This document shows positions 19,222 to 26,858 of a DNA stretch of 49,622 bases, in pieces; the first letter of the stretch is position 1; each line of letters begins with the position of its first letter. Source of the stretch: Ramlibacter sp. (lineage in GTDB: Bacteria > Pseudomonadota > Gammaproteobacteria > Burkholderiales > Burkholderiaceae_C). Both the position numbers and the translations under genes were made by a program. Under the pieces are notes generated by a model. It searched no databases. It worked only from the letters and a program-made list of their open reading frames with translations, and was not told where the DNA came from. Location: the NCBI GenBank assembly GCA_013815685.1, contig JACDFR010000028.1, positions 1 through 49,622 on the forward strand. The letters run 5' to 3'.

Positions 19222-19243
19222 AAAAAGAACGATCGTTCTTTTT
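19222..19243. promoter_or_regulatory. 22-bp perfect palindrome, TetR-type operator candidate
   Basis: Perfect 22-bp palindrome with an AACGATCGTT core at 19228-19237, extended to GAACGATCGTTC and flanked by A5/T5 runs. It starts two bases after a TATAAT hexamer (19214-19219, + strand), so it would cover the transcription start of an etfBA promoter. The core is identical to the one in the TetR gene's own start region at 4627-4636. Confidence 0.65.
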
Positions 19244-19274
19244 CAGTTCTGATGCAGCGCACATAGAATTCCAG

Positions 19275-19290
19275 TTTACGTAAACGTCAA
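19275..19290. promoter_or_regulatory. ACGT-dyad, LiuR/MerR-like operator candidate
   Basis: TTTACGTAAACGTCAA matches the dyad form TTnACGTnnACGTnAA, which I recall as the type of site bound by LiuR, the MerR-family regulator of branched-chain amino acid and acyl-CoA degradation in proteobacteria. It also contains the perfect 12-bp palindrome GTTTACGTAAAC (19274-19285). It lies 36 bp upstream of etfB. No LiuR gene is in the window. Confidence 0.45.
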
Positions 19291-19325
19291 TTCGCATAAC
19301 TGCATAACTCTTAGGAGCCACAAGC

Positions 19326-20075
19326 ATGAAGGTTCTGGTACCGGTCAAACGCGTGGTCGACTACAACGTGAAGGTTCGCGTCAAGTCGGACAACACGGGT
19401 GTCGACATCGCCAACGTGAAGATGAGCATGAACCCCTTCGACGAGATCGCCGTCGAAGAGGCCGTGCGGCTCAGGGAGAAGGGCGTGGTGACCGAGGTCA
19501 TTGCCGTTTCCTGCGGGGTGACGCAGTGCCAGGAAACCCTGCGCACGGCCATGGCCATCGGCGCCGACCGCGCCATCCTGGTGGAGACCACGGAAGAACT
19601 GCAGCCGCTTTCCGTCGCCAAGCTGCTCAAGGCCTTGGTGGACAAGGAACAGCCCGGCCTGGTGATCCTGGGCAAGCAGGCGATCGACGACGACTGCAAC
19701 CAGACCGGCCAGATGCTCGCCGCCCTGTGCGACCTGCCGCAGGCCACCTTCGCCTCCAAGGTCGAAATCGCCGACGGCAAGGCCCGGGTCACCCGCGAAG
19801 TCGATGGCGGCCTCGAGACCGTGTCGATCAGCCTGCCGGCCATCGTCACGACCGACCTGCGCCTGAACGAGCCGCGTTACGTCACCTTGCCCAACATCAT
19901 GAAGGCCAAGAAGAAGCAGCTGGAGGTGGTCAAGCCGGCGGACCTGGGCGTGGAGATCAAGAACCACCTCAAGACGCTGAAGGTAATGGAGCCACCCAAA
20001 CGGTCGGCCGGCATGAAGGTGCCGGATGTGGCGACCCTGGTGGCAAAGCTGAAGAACGAAGCGAAGGTGATCTGA
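19326..20075 (+). CDS. etfB: electron transfer flavoprotein beta subunit
   Basis: 249 residues, normal length. AGGAG lies 8 bp before ATG 19326. Family signatures are [37 protein letters not shown], and the beta-subunit signature around [25 protein letters not shown]. With EtfA it binds FAD and AMP and moves electrons from acyl-CoA dehydrogenases to the quinone pool through ETF dehydrogenase. It leads an operon with etfA and an acyl-CoA dehydrogenase. Confidence 0.97.
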   Translation: MKVLVPVKRVVDYNVKVRVKSDNTGVDIANVKMSMNPFDEIAVEEAVRLREKGVVTEVIAVSCGVTQCQETLRTAMAIGADRAILVETTEELQPLSVAKLLKALVDKEQPGLVILGKQAIDDDCNQTGQMLAALCDLPQATFASKVEIADGKARVTREVDGGLETVSISLPAIVTTDLRLNEPRYVTLPNIMKAKKKQLEVVKPADLGVEIKNHLKTLKVMEPPKRSAGMKVPDVATLVAKLKNEAKVI

Positions 20076-20076
20076 C

Positions 20077-21009
20077 ATGACCGCACTTGTTATTGCCGAA
20101 CACGACAACGCGTCCATCAGGGGTGCAACGCTCAATACCGTCAGCGCGGCCGCCCAGTGCGGCGCAGAGGTCCACGTGCTGGTCGCCGGGCACAATGCCG
20201 GCGAGGCCGCCCAGGCCGCCAGCCGGATTGCCGGCGTCGCGAAGGTCATCCACGTCGAGGGCGAGCACTTCGCGCACGGCCTTGCGGAAAACATGGCCGC
20301 GCAGGTGCTTGCCATCGCCGGCAACTACAGCCACATCCTGTTTCCCGCAACGGCCAGCGGCAAGAACATCGCGCCTCGCGTGGCCGCCAGGCTGGACGTC
20401 GGCCAGATCTCCGATGTGACGAAGGTCGAGAGCGCCGATACCTTCGAGCGCCCGATCTACGCCGGCAACGCCATCGCCGTGGTGCAGAGCCTGGACGAGA
20501 AAAAGGTCATCACCGTGCGCACCACCGGCTTCGACCCGGCCGCGGCCACGGGGGGAAGTGCCGCCGTGGAGACTGCCGCCGGCGTCGCCGACAGCGGCAA
20601 GAGCACGTTCGAAGGCAACGAGATCGCCAAGAGCGACCGGCCCGAGCTCACCGCCGCCAAGATCATCGTCTCCGGCGGCCGGGCGCTGGGTTCGGCCGAG
20701 AAGTTCAACGAGGTCATGACGCCGCTGGCCGACAAGCTGGGCGCGGCCCTGGGCGCCAGCCGTGCCGCGGTGGATGCGGGCTACGCGCCCAACGACTGGC
20801 AGGTCGGCCAGACCGGCAAGATCGTCGCGCCGCAGCTGTACATCGCCGCGGGAATCTCCGGCGCTATCCAGCACCTGGCGGGCATGAAGGACTCCAAGGT
20901 GATCGTCGCGATCAACAAGGACCCCGAAGCGCCGATCTTCGCGGTGGCCGATTACGGCCTGGAAGCGGATCTGTTCACGGCTGTGCCTGAGCTGATTGCG
21001 GCACTTTAA
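20077..21009 (+). CDS. etfA: electron transfer flavoprotein alpha subunit
   Basis: 310 residues. The C-terminal FAD-binding domain is diagnostic: [54 protein letters not shown] and [23 protein letters not shown] 20077 is 1 bp after the etfB stop. Electron acceptor for the acyl-CoA dehydrogenase encoded next. Confidence 0.97.
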   Translation: MTALVIAEHDNASIRGATLNTVSAAAQCGAEVHVLVAGHNAGEAAQAASRIAGVAKVIHVEGEHFAHGLAENMAAQVLAIAGNYSHILFPATASGKNIAPRVAARLDVGQISDVTKVESADTFERPIYAGNAIAVVQSLDEKKVITVRTTGFDPAAATGGSAAVETAAGVADSGKSTFEGNEIAKSDRPELTAAKIIVSGGRALGSAEKFNEVMTPLADKLGAALGASRAAVDAGYAPNDWQVGQTGKIVAPQLYIAAGISGAIQHLAGMKDSKVIVAINKDPEAPIFAVADYGLEADLFTAVPELIAAL

Positions 21010-21020
21010 AACCACAAGTT

Positions 21021-21044
21021 CAAGGCATCGCGTGCGATGCCTTG
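21021..21044 (+). terminator. perfect hairpin between etfA and the acyl-CoA dehydrogenase gene
   Basis: CAAGGCATCG-CGTG-CGATGCCTTG, a 10-bp perfect stem with a four-base loop, 11 bp after the etfA stop, followed by TTCTCTCC, a poor U-tract. Probably a weak or read-through terminator or an RNA processing site separating etfBA from the dehydrogenase. Confidence 0.5.
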
Positions 21045-21068
21045 TTCTCTCCTTGTCCGGAGGACATC

Positions 21069-22859
21069 TTGAGCTACACCGCCCCTCTCAACGACATGCT
21101 CTTCGATATCCGGCACCTGGCCGGCATCGACGAGATCGCGAAGATGCCCGGCTTCGAAGAGGCCGGCTTCGATACGGCCCAGGCCGTGCTGGAAGAATGT
21201 GCGAAATTCAACGAGGGGGTGGTTGCGCCACTGAACGTGGAAGGCGACCGTAATCCTTCGCGCTGGAAGGACGGCAACGTCATCACCACGCCCGGCTTCA
21301 AGGAGGCGTTCAGGCAATACGCCGACGGCGGGTGGCAGGGCTTGCAGCATCCCCAGGCGTGCGGGGGCCAGGGCTTGCCCAAGACCATAGGGGCGGCCTG
21401 CGGCGAGATGCTCAACTCGGCCAACATGAGTTTTGCGTTGTGCCCGCTGTTGACCGATGGCGCGATCGAGGCCCTGCTGACCGCCGGTTCCGACGACCTC
21501 AAGGCCGTCTACCTGGAAAACCTGGTCTCGGGCAAATGGACCGGCACCATGAACCTGACCGAGCCGCAAGCGGGCTCGGACCTGGCGCTGGTGCGCACGC
21601 GGGCCGAGCCCCAGCCCGACGGCAGCTACAAGGTTTTCGGCACGAAGATCTTCATCACTTATGGCGACCACGACATGGCGGAGAACATCGTGCACCTGGT
21701 GCTGGCCCGGGTGACGGGCGCGCCCGAGGGCGTCAAGGGCATCAGTCTGTTCGTGGTTCCAAAGTTCATGGTCGGCAAGGACGGTTCCGTCGGCTCGCGC
21801 AATGACGTCCACTGCGTCAGCATCGAGCACAAGCTCGGCATCAAGGCCTCGCCCACCGCCGTCCTGCAGTTCGGCGACCACGGCGGCGCCGCCGGCTACC
21901 TGGTCGGCCACGAAAACCGGGGCCTGGAGTACATGTTCATCATGATGAACGCCGCGCGCTACGCGGTGGGCGTCCAGGGCATCGCGATCGCGGAGCGGGC
22001 CTATCAGCAAGCTGTCGCCTATGCCAAGGACCGCATCCAGTCGCGGCCGGTGGACGGCTCCATGAACGCCAGCGCGCCCATCATCCACCATCCGGACGTC
22101 AAGCGCATGTTGATGACGATGCGCGCCTATACCGAAGGGTGCAGGGCGATGGCCACCGTCGCGGCCGCGGCCTACGATGCCTCCCACCATCATCCCGATG
22201 CCGAAGTGCGCAAGCAGAACCAGTCCTTTTATGAATTCATGGTTCCGCTGGTCAAGGGCTACAGCACCGAGATGAGCCTCGAGGTGACCTCCCTGGGCGT
22301 GCAGGTGCATGGGGGCATGGGCTTCATCGAGGAAACTGGAGCGGCCCAGTACTACCGCGACGCCAAGATCCTCACGATCTACGAAGGCACGACCGCCATC
22401 CAGGCCAATGACCTGGTCGGGCGAAAGACGGCACGCGACGGCGGCCGGACCGCCAAGGGCATCGCCGCGCAGATCGCCAGGACGGAGGCAGAGTTGGCCA
22501 GGCAGGGCAGCGTGCCCGCGCGGGCCGTCCAGAAGCGGCTGGCTGCCGCGCGCCAGGCCTTCATCGACGTGGTGGATTTCGTCGCCGGCCAGAGCAAGGC
22601 ATCGCCCAATGCCGTGTTCGCGGGCTCGGTGCCTTACCTGATGCTGGCCGGCAACCTGATGGCAGGCTGGCAGCTCGCCCGCTCGCTGCTGGTCGCCGAA
22701 GAACTTTTCGCCAAAGGCGAAGACACCCGGTTCATGCAGGCGAAGATCGTCACCGCGCGGTTCTACGCCGACCATATCCTGGGCAAGGCCCCGGGCATGC
22801 GAGATGCCATTGTCGAGGGCGCGGACAGCGTTACGGCATTGCCGCTCGAAGCCTTCTGA
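21069..22859 (+). CDS. acyl-CoA dehydrogenase (long form with C-terminal extension)
   Basis: 596 residues from TTG 21069, which has an excellent GGAGGA five bases upstream. The length matches the FadE-like/PA0506-type family of about 590-600 residues carrying an extra C-terminal helical domain. Signatures: SGKWTGTMNLTEPQAGSDLA (flavin-binding loop), EHKLGIKASPTAVLQF, and GVQVHGGMGFIEETGAAQYYRDAKILTIYEGTTAIQ with the base Glu in YEGT. It oxidises an acyl-CoA to the enoyl-CoA and passes electrons to EtfAB. Chain length cannot be read. Confidence 0.94.
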   Translation: MSYTAPLNDMLFDIRHLAGIDEIAKMPGFEEAGFDTAQAVLEECAKFNEGVVAPLNVEGDRNPSRWKDGNVITTPGFKEAFRQYADGGWQGLQHPQACGGQGLPKTIGAACGEMLNSANMSFALCPLLTDGAIEALLTAGSDDLKAVYLENLVSGKWTGTMNLTEPQAGSDLALVRTRAEPQPDGSYKVFGTKIFITYGDHDMAENIVHLVLARVTGAPEGVKGISLFVVPKFMVGKDGSVGSRNDVHCVSIEHKLGIKASPTAVLQFGDHGGAAGYLVGHENRGLEYMFIMMNAARYAVGVQGIAIAERAYQQAVAYAKDRIQSRPVDGSMNASAPIIHHPDVKRMLMTMRAYTEGCRAMATVAAAAYDASHHHPDAEVRKQNQSFYEFMVPLVKGYSTEMSLEVTSLGVQVHGGMGFIEETGAAQYYRDAKILTIYEGTTAIQANDLVGRKTARDGGRTAKGIAAQIARTEAELARQGSVPARAVQKRLAAARQAFIDVVDFVAGQSKASPNAVFAGSVPYLMLAGNLMAGWQLARSLLVAEELFAKGEDTRFMQAKIVTARFYADHILGKAPGMRDAIVEGADSVTALPLEAF

Positions 22860-22883
22860 CCAAATCAGCTACACCGTCATCAC

Positions 22884-23867
22884 ATGTCAAAACTGCCTCG
22901 CGCCTTGCGGAACCTGGCGCTGCCCGTCATCGGCTCGCCCCTGTTCATCATCAGCAACCCCAAGCTCGTGATCGAGCAATGCAAGGCGGGCATCATCGGC
23001 TCGATGCCGGCCTTGAACGCACGGCCCGCTTCGCAGCTCGACGAGTGGCTCCACGAGATCACGGAAACCCTGGCCGCGTACAACACGGCCCACCCGGACA
23101 ACCCGGCTGCCCCCTTCGCCGTCAACCAGATCGTGCACAAGAGCAACGACCGGCTTGAGCACGACATGGAAATGGCCGTGAAATACAAGGTGCCGGTCAT
23201 CATCACGTCCCTGGGTGCCCGCACCGACGTGAACGAGGCGATCCACACCTACGGCGGCGTGGTGCTGCACGACATCATCAATAATACCTTTGCGAGGAAG
23301 GCTGTGGAGAAGGGCGCCGACGGCCTGATCGCCGTAGCGGCAGGCGCCGGCGGGCACGCGGGTGTCAAGAGCCCGTTCGCATTGATCCAGGAAATCCGGA
23401 GCTGGTTCGACGGCCCCGTTGCGCTCTCCGGTGCGATCTCCACAGGCGGTGCGGTGCTGGCAGCGCAAGCCATGGGCGCCGACTTCGCCTACATCGGCTC
23501 GGCCTTCATTGCCACGCACGAAGCCCGTGCATCAGACGCTTACAAGCAGGCCATCGTGGACGGCACCTCCGACGACATCGTCTACTCCAGCCTGTTCACT
23601 GGCGTGCACGGCAACTACCTCAAGCCGAGCGTCCGTGCCGCGGGCATGGACCCCGACAACCTGCCTGAGGGCGACGTCAAGACCATGAACTTCTCCGGCG
23701 GCGAAAGCAGCAAGTCCAAGGCCTGGAAGGACATCTGGGGCTGCGGCCAGGGCATCGGCGCCGTGACCGAGGTCACCAGCGCGGCGGCCCTGGTGGCGCG
23801 CCTGACGCGCGAGTACCGCGAGGCGCAGCAGCGAGTGTTGCCGCAAGACGCGCTGGAATCCGCCTAG
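22884..23867 (+). CDS. nitronate monooxygenase / 2-nitropropane dioxygenase-like flavoprotein
   Basis: 327 residues. TIM-barrel FMN enzyme of the NMO/enoyl reductase FabK superfamily: PVIGSPLFIISNPKLV at the N-terminus, VAAGAGGHAG (phosphate loop, catalytic His region), PVALSGAISTGGAVLAAQAMGADFAYIGSAFIAT. It follows the dehydrogenase by 24 bp. Activity on nitronates, propionate-3-nitronate or an enoyl-CoA is possible. Its TAG stop overlaps the convergent cydB stop within the palindrome CTAG (23864-23867). Confidence 0.9.
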   Translation: MSKLPRALRNLALPVIGSPLFIISNPKLVIEQCKAGIIGSMPALNARPASQLDEWLHEITETLAAYNTAHPDNPAAPFAVNQIVHKSNDRLEHDMEMAVKYKVPVIITSLGARTDVNEAIHTYGGVVLHDIINNTFARKAVEKGADGLIAVAAGAGGHAGVKSPFALIQEIRSWFDGPVALSGAISTGGAVLAAQAMGADFAYIGSAFIATHEARASDAYKQAIVDGTSDDIVYSSLFTGVHGNYLKPSVRAAGMDPDNLPEGDVKTMNFSGGESSKSKAWKDIWGCGQGIGAVTEVTSAAALVARLTREYREAQQRVLPQDALESA

Positions 23868-24865
23868 TACGTCAGCGCCCGCGCCCGGCCCCAGAACACC
23901 CGGTACATGAACACCGTGTACACGATGATGGCGGGCAGCGTGATCGCCACGCCCACGAAGATGAACATCAGCGACTTGGTGGCGCTGGCCGCCTCCCAGA
24001 CGGTGAGGCGGTCGATGACGATGTAGGGATAGAGGCTGTAGGCGAGGCCCAGGAAGGCCAGCACGAAGATCAGCACGGTGCTGGCGAAGACGACCCAGCC
24101 ATAGCCCGCCGCGACCACCTTGGGCTTGCCGAGCACGTGGAACGCGGCAAAAAACGCGGCGCTGCAAGCCACGGGTATGGGCAGCAGCCCGATGAACTGC
24201 GGCATGCTGAACCACCTGTCGAAGACCGTCTGGCTCACGGCCGGTGTGGCCAGCGATATGCCTGCCAGCGCCGCGCCCATGGGCCAGAGCACCTTGCGCG
24301 CCCAGGCCACGGCCTTGACCTGGAGTTCGTCGCCGGTCTTCATGATCAGCCAGCCGGCCCCCAGCATGGCGTAGGCGGTAGGCAGGGTCAGCGCAATGCC
24401 CAGGCTGAACAGAAGCGACCAGAGGCCGTAGTCGAAGCCCGTGAGATAGCTGCCCAGCATCCAGCCCTGGGCCGTGGCCGCCATCAGCGAGCCTACGGCG
24501 AACAAGGCGTTCCACATGCCTTTGCGCGCGGCCCGGGCCTTGACGCGGAAGTCGAACGAGACACCGCGCAGGACGAGCCCGATCAGCATGACGGCCACCG
24601 GCAGGTACAGGGCGGACAGCACGATGCCATGCGCCGACGGGAAAGCGATGAGCAGCACGCCGATGCCCAGCACCAGCCAGGTTTCGTTGGCGTCCCAGAA
24701 AGGCCCGATGCTGGCGACCATCACGTCTTTTTCTTCATCGGTGCCGAACGGCAGCAGGATGCCCACGCCCAGGTCGTAGCCGTCCAGCACGACATAGGCC
24801 AGCAGGGCCAGCCCCATCACGGCCATGAAGAAGAGCGGCAGCATCTCGGCCCAAGTGAAGCTCAT
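23864..24865 (-). CDS. cydB: cytochrome bd-type (cyanide-insensitive class) quinol oxidase subunit II
   Basis: 333 residues; ATG 24865 overlaps the cydA stop (ATGA). About eight hydrophobic helices; subunit II signature LLAYVVLDGYDLGVGILLPF near the N-terminus, then WDANETWLVLG. Part of the inner-membrane quinol oxidase. No small CydX-like subunit is seen downstream, since cydB ends on the convergent nitronate monooxygenase stop. Confidence 0.94.
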   Translation of the reverse strand: MSFTWAEMLPLFFMAVMGLALLAYVVLDGYDLGVGILLPFGTDEEKDVMVASIGPFWDANETWLVLGIGVLLIAFPSAHGIVLSALYLPVAVMLIGLVLRGVSFDFRVKARAARKGMWNALFAVGSLMAATAQGWMLGSYLTGFDYGLWSLLFSLGIALTLPTAYAMLGAGWLIMKTGDELQVKAVAWARKVLWPMGAALAGISLATPAVSQTVFDRWFSMPQFIGLLPIPVACSAAFFAAFHVLGKPKVVAAGYGWVVFASTVLIFVLAFLGLAYSLYPYIVIDRLTVWEAASATKSLMFIFVGVAITLPAIIVYTVFMYRVFWGRARALTY

Positions 24866-26226
24866 GCGGGACCTCCGATGGGCATCGCGGCCTTGGGGCT
24901 CTGCGGGGCGTCGGGCGTCGGCTTGGCGGGATGCTGGCTCATGTACATCAGCACCAGGACATACGCCGCGAGCAGCAGCACATACACCACCAGGTACGCG
25001 ACCAGGGTCGAGAGCACCATGCCGGGGCGATGGTCGGCGACCAGGTCCGCCGTGCGCAGCACGCCATAGACCAGAAACGGCTGGCGGCCGATCTCCGTGA
25101 CGAACCATCCGGCCAGCGTGGCGACCCAGCCCGAAAAGGTCATGCCGGCCAGCAGCCGCAGCTGCCGGGGCGAAAGCGAGCCCTTGCGCCAAAGCGTCCA
25201 GGCGCACCACCACGACGCCAGCAGCATCGCCACGCCCATGCCCACCATCACGCGGAAGCTCCAGAACACCGGGGCAACGGGCGGATGGGCATCGGGAAAT
25301 TCATCCAGGCCCTTGATCTGCGCATCGATGTCATGCGCCAGGATCAGGCTGGCGAGCTTGGGAACCTGGACAGCGTAATCGGTGCGCCGCTCTTTCTCGT
25401 TGGGCCAGCCGAACAGCGTCAGCGGCGCGCCTTTTTCGGTGTGCCAGATGCCCTCTATCGCCGCGATCTTGGCGGGCTGGTGTTGCAGTGTGTTGAGCCC
25501 GTGAAAGTCGCCGGCCACGATTTGCAGCGGAATAGCGATCGCCGCGGCGATCACCGCGCAGCGCAGCGCACGATGGGTGCCCTGGTTGGCGGTGTTGCGC
25601 AGGATCTGCCAGGCCGACAGGCCGGCGATGAGGAAGGCCGCCGTCAGCGTGGAGGCCAGAAACTTGTGCACGAGGCGGTAAGGAAACGACGGGTTGAAGA
25701 TCACTTCCAGCCAGCTGGTCGCGTGCAGCTTGCCGTCGATGATCTCGAAGCCGGCCGGCGTCTGCATCCACGAGTTCAGGCTGAGGATCCAGAAGGCCGA
25801 CAGCGTGGTGCCCGCCGCCACCATCATTGTGGCCACCAGGTGAACCCGGTCCGATACGCGGTCGCGGCCGAACAGCATGATGCCCAGGAACGTGGCCTCC
25901 AGAAAAAAGGCCGTCAGGACTTCGTAGCCCAGCAGGGGACCTGCGATATTGCCTGCCTTTTCCATGTAGCCCGGCCAGTTGGTGCCGAACTGGAAGCTCA
26001 TGGTGATGCCCGACACCACCCCCAGCGCGAAGGTGAGGGCGAAGATCTTGGTCCACAGGTAGTAGGCTTCTTCCCATGCCTGCGCAGCAGGCGTTCCCTT
26101 CACCGCGCTGTGGCGCAGGCGGAAGTACAGCAGGAACCAGCACAGCGCGATATTGATCGTGGGGAAAAGGATGTGGAAGCTGATGTTGGCGGCAAACTGG
26201 ATGCGCGAAAGAACAAGTGTGTCCAT
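24862..26226 (-). CDS. cydA: cytochrome bd-type (cyanide-insensitive class) quinol oxidase subunit I
   Basis: 454 residues, shorter than E. coli CydA (522) mainly in the Q-loop, which points to the CIO class. The N-terminal helix SRIQFAANISFHILFPTIN carries the heme b595/d-ligand His; the KFLASTLTAAFLIAGLSAW helix carries the His of heme b558, and GRQPFLVYGVLRT is the GRQPW-like quinol site. It oxidises ubiquinol and reduces oxygen to water without proton pumping. The gene follows the GbsR-like regulator by 3 bp and must be controlled from its promoter. Confidence 0.95.
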   Translation of the reverse strand: MDTLVLSRIQFAANISFHILFPTINIALCWFLLYFRLRHSAVKGTPAAQAWEEAYYLWTKIFALTFALGVVSGITMSFQFGTNWPGYMEKAGNIAGPLLGYEVLTAFFLEATFLGIMLFGRDRVSDRVHLVATMMVAAGTTLSAFWILSLNSWMQTPAGFEIIDGKLHATSWLEVIFNPSFPYRLVHKFLASTLTAAFLIAGLSAWQILRNTANQGTHRALRCAVIAAAIAIPLQIVAGDFHGLNTLQHQPAKIAAIEGIWHTEKGAPLTLFGWPNEKERRTDYAVQVPKLASLILAHDIDAQIKGLDEFPDAHPPVAPVFWSFRVMVGMGVAMLLASWWCAWTLWRKGSLSPRQLRLLAGMTFSGWVATLAGWFVTEIGRQPFLVYGVLRTADLVADHRPGMVLSTLVAYLVVYVLLLAAYVLVLMYMSQHPAKPTPDAPQSPKAAMPIGGPA

Positions 26227-26229
26227 GGC

Positions 26230-26808
26230 TCAGGCCTTCTTGCGGGCGACGGGGGACCTGCCCGTCATCCGGTCCTTCAGCTCAAGAACCTTGGTGACCG
26301 TCGCGCCCATGCCCATGAGCTGGAGGGCCGTCTCCGGTGCGAGCTTCTGCACGTCGTCGAACCAGGTCATCAGGCGGTCGATCAGTTCATGCATCTGCCG
26401 CATCCGCGCCTGGGCGTGGCGTTCGGCGTCGCTGGCCGGGGCCTCCAGCAGGGCCATGCGAAGCATCGACAGCGTGGGCTCGATCTCGCGCCGGCGACGC
26501 TCTTCGGCCAGCACCCGGAAAATTTCCCAGACGTCGGCGGGGGCTTCGAAATACTCGCGCCGGTCGCCCTGCTGGTGGCGCAGGCGCACCAGCCGCCACG
26601 ACTGCAATTCCTTCAGCCCCATGCTCACGTTGGAGCGGGAAAATTCCAGCGACTCGGCGATCTCGTCCGCGTTGAGCGCGCGCTGCGAAATGAAAATCAG
26701 TGCATAGATCTGCCCGACAGTGCGGTTGATGCCCCAGCGGCTGCCCATTTCGCCAAAGTGGGCCACGAACTGGCTGGACAAGGGTGGCAGGTGGTTTTGC
26801 AGGGCCAT
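26230..26808 (-). CDS. GbsR/MarR-like winged-helix regulator
   Basis: 192 residues. Winged helix about residues 20-85: MGSRWGINRTVGQIYALIFI, ALNADEIAESLEFSRSNVSM, GLKELQSWRLVRLRHQQGDR. The C-terminal half is helical and dimer-like, as in GbsR-type proteins. It is the first gene of an operon with cydAB (3 bp gap). A 26-bp perfect palindrome lies 25 bp upstream and suggests autoregulation. A -10-like CATAAT at 26815-26820 ends only 6 bp before the ATG, which would put the transcript start at or near the start codon (possible leaderless mRNA). Confidence 0.88.
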   Translation of the reverse strand: MALQNHLPPLSSQFVAHFGEMGSRWGINRTVGQIYALIFISQRALNADEIAESLEFSRSNVSMGLKELQSWRLVRLRHQQGDRREYFEAPADVWEIFRVLAEERRRREIEPTLSMLRMALLEAPASDAERHAQARMRQMHELIDRLMTWFDDVQKLAPETALQLMGMGATVTKVLELKDRMTGRSPVARKKA

Positions 26809-26832
26809 GCCCGCATTATGCCAGTAACTTCT

Positions 26833-26858
26833 GAGTTTTCAGTAATTACTGAAAACTC
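26833..26858. promoter_or_regulatory. 26-bp perfect palindrome, operator candidate for the regulator-cydAB operon
   Basis: Perfect 26-bp palindrome with centre AGTAATTACT (26841-26850) and arms GAGTTTTC/GAAAACTC. A further half site CAGTAA lies at 26822-26827. The palindrome also contains the TGA stop of the upstream hybrid kinase gene. Position just upstream of the -10-like box fits binding by the adjacent winged-helix regulator. Confidence 0.7.
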
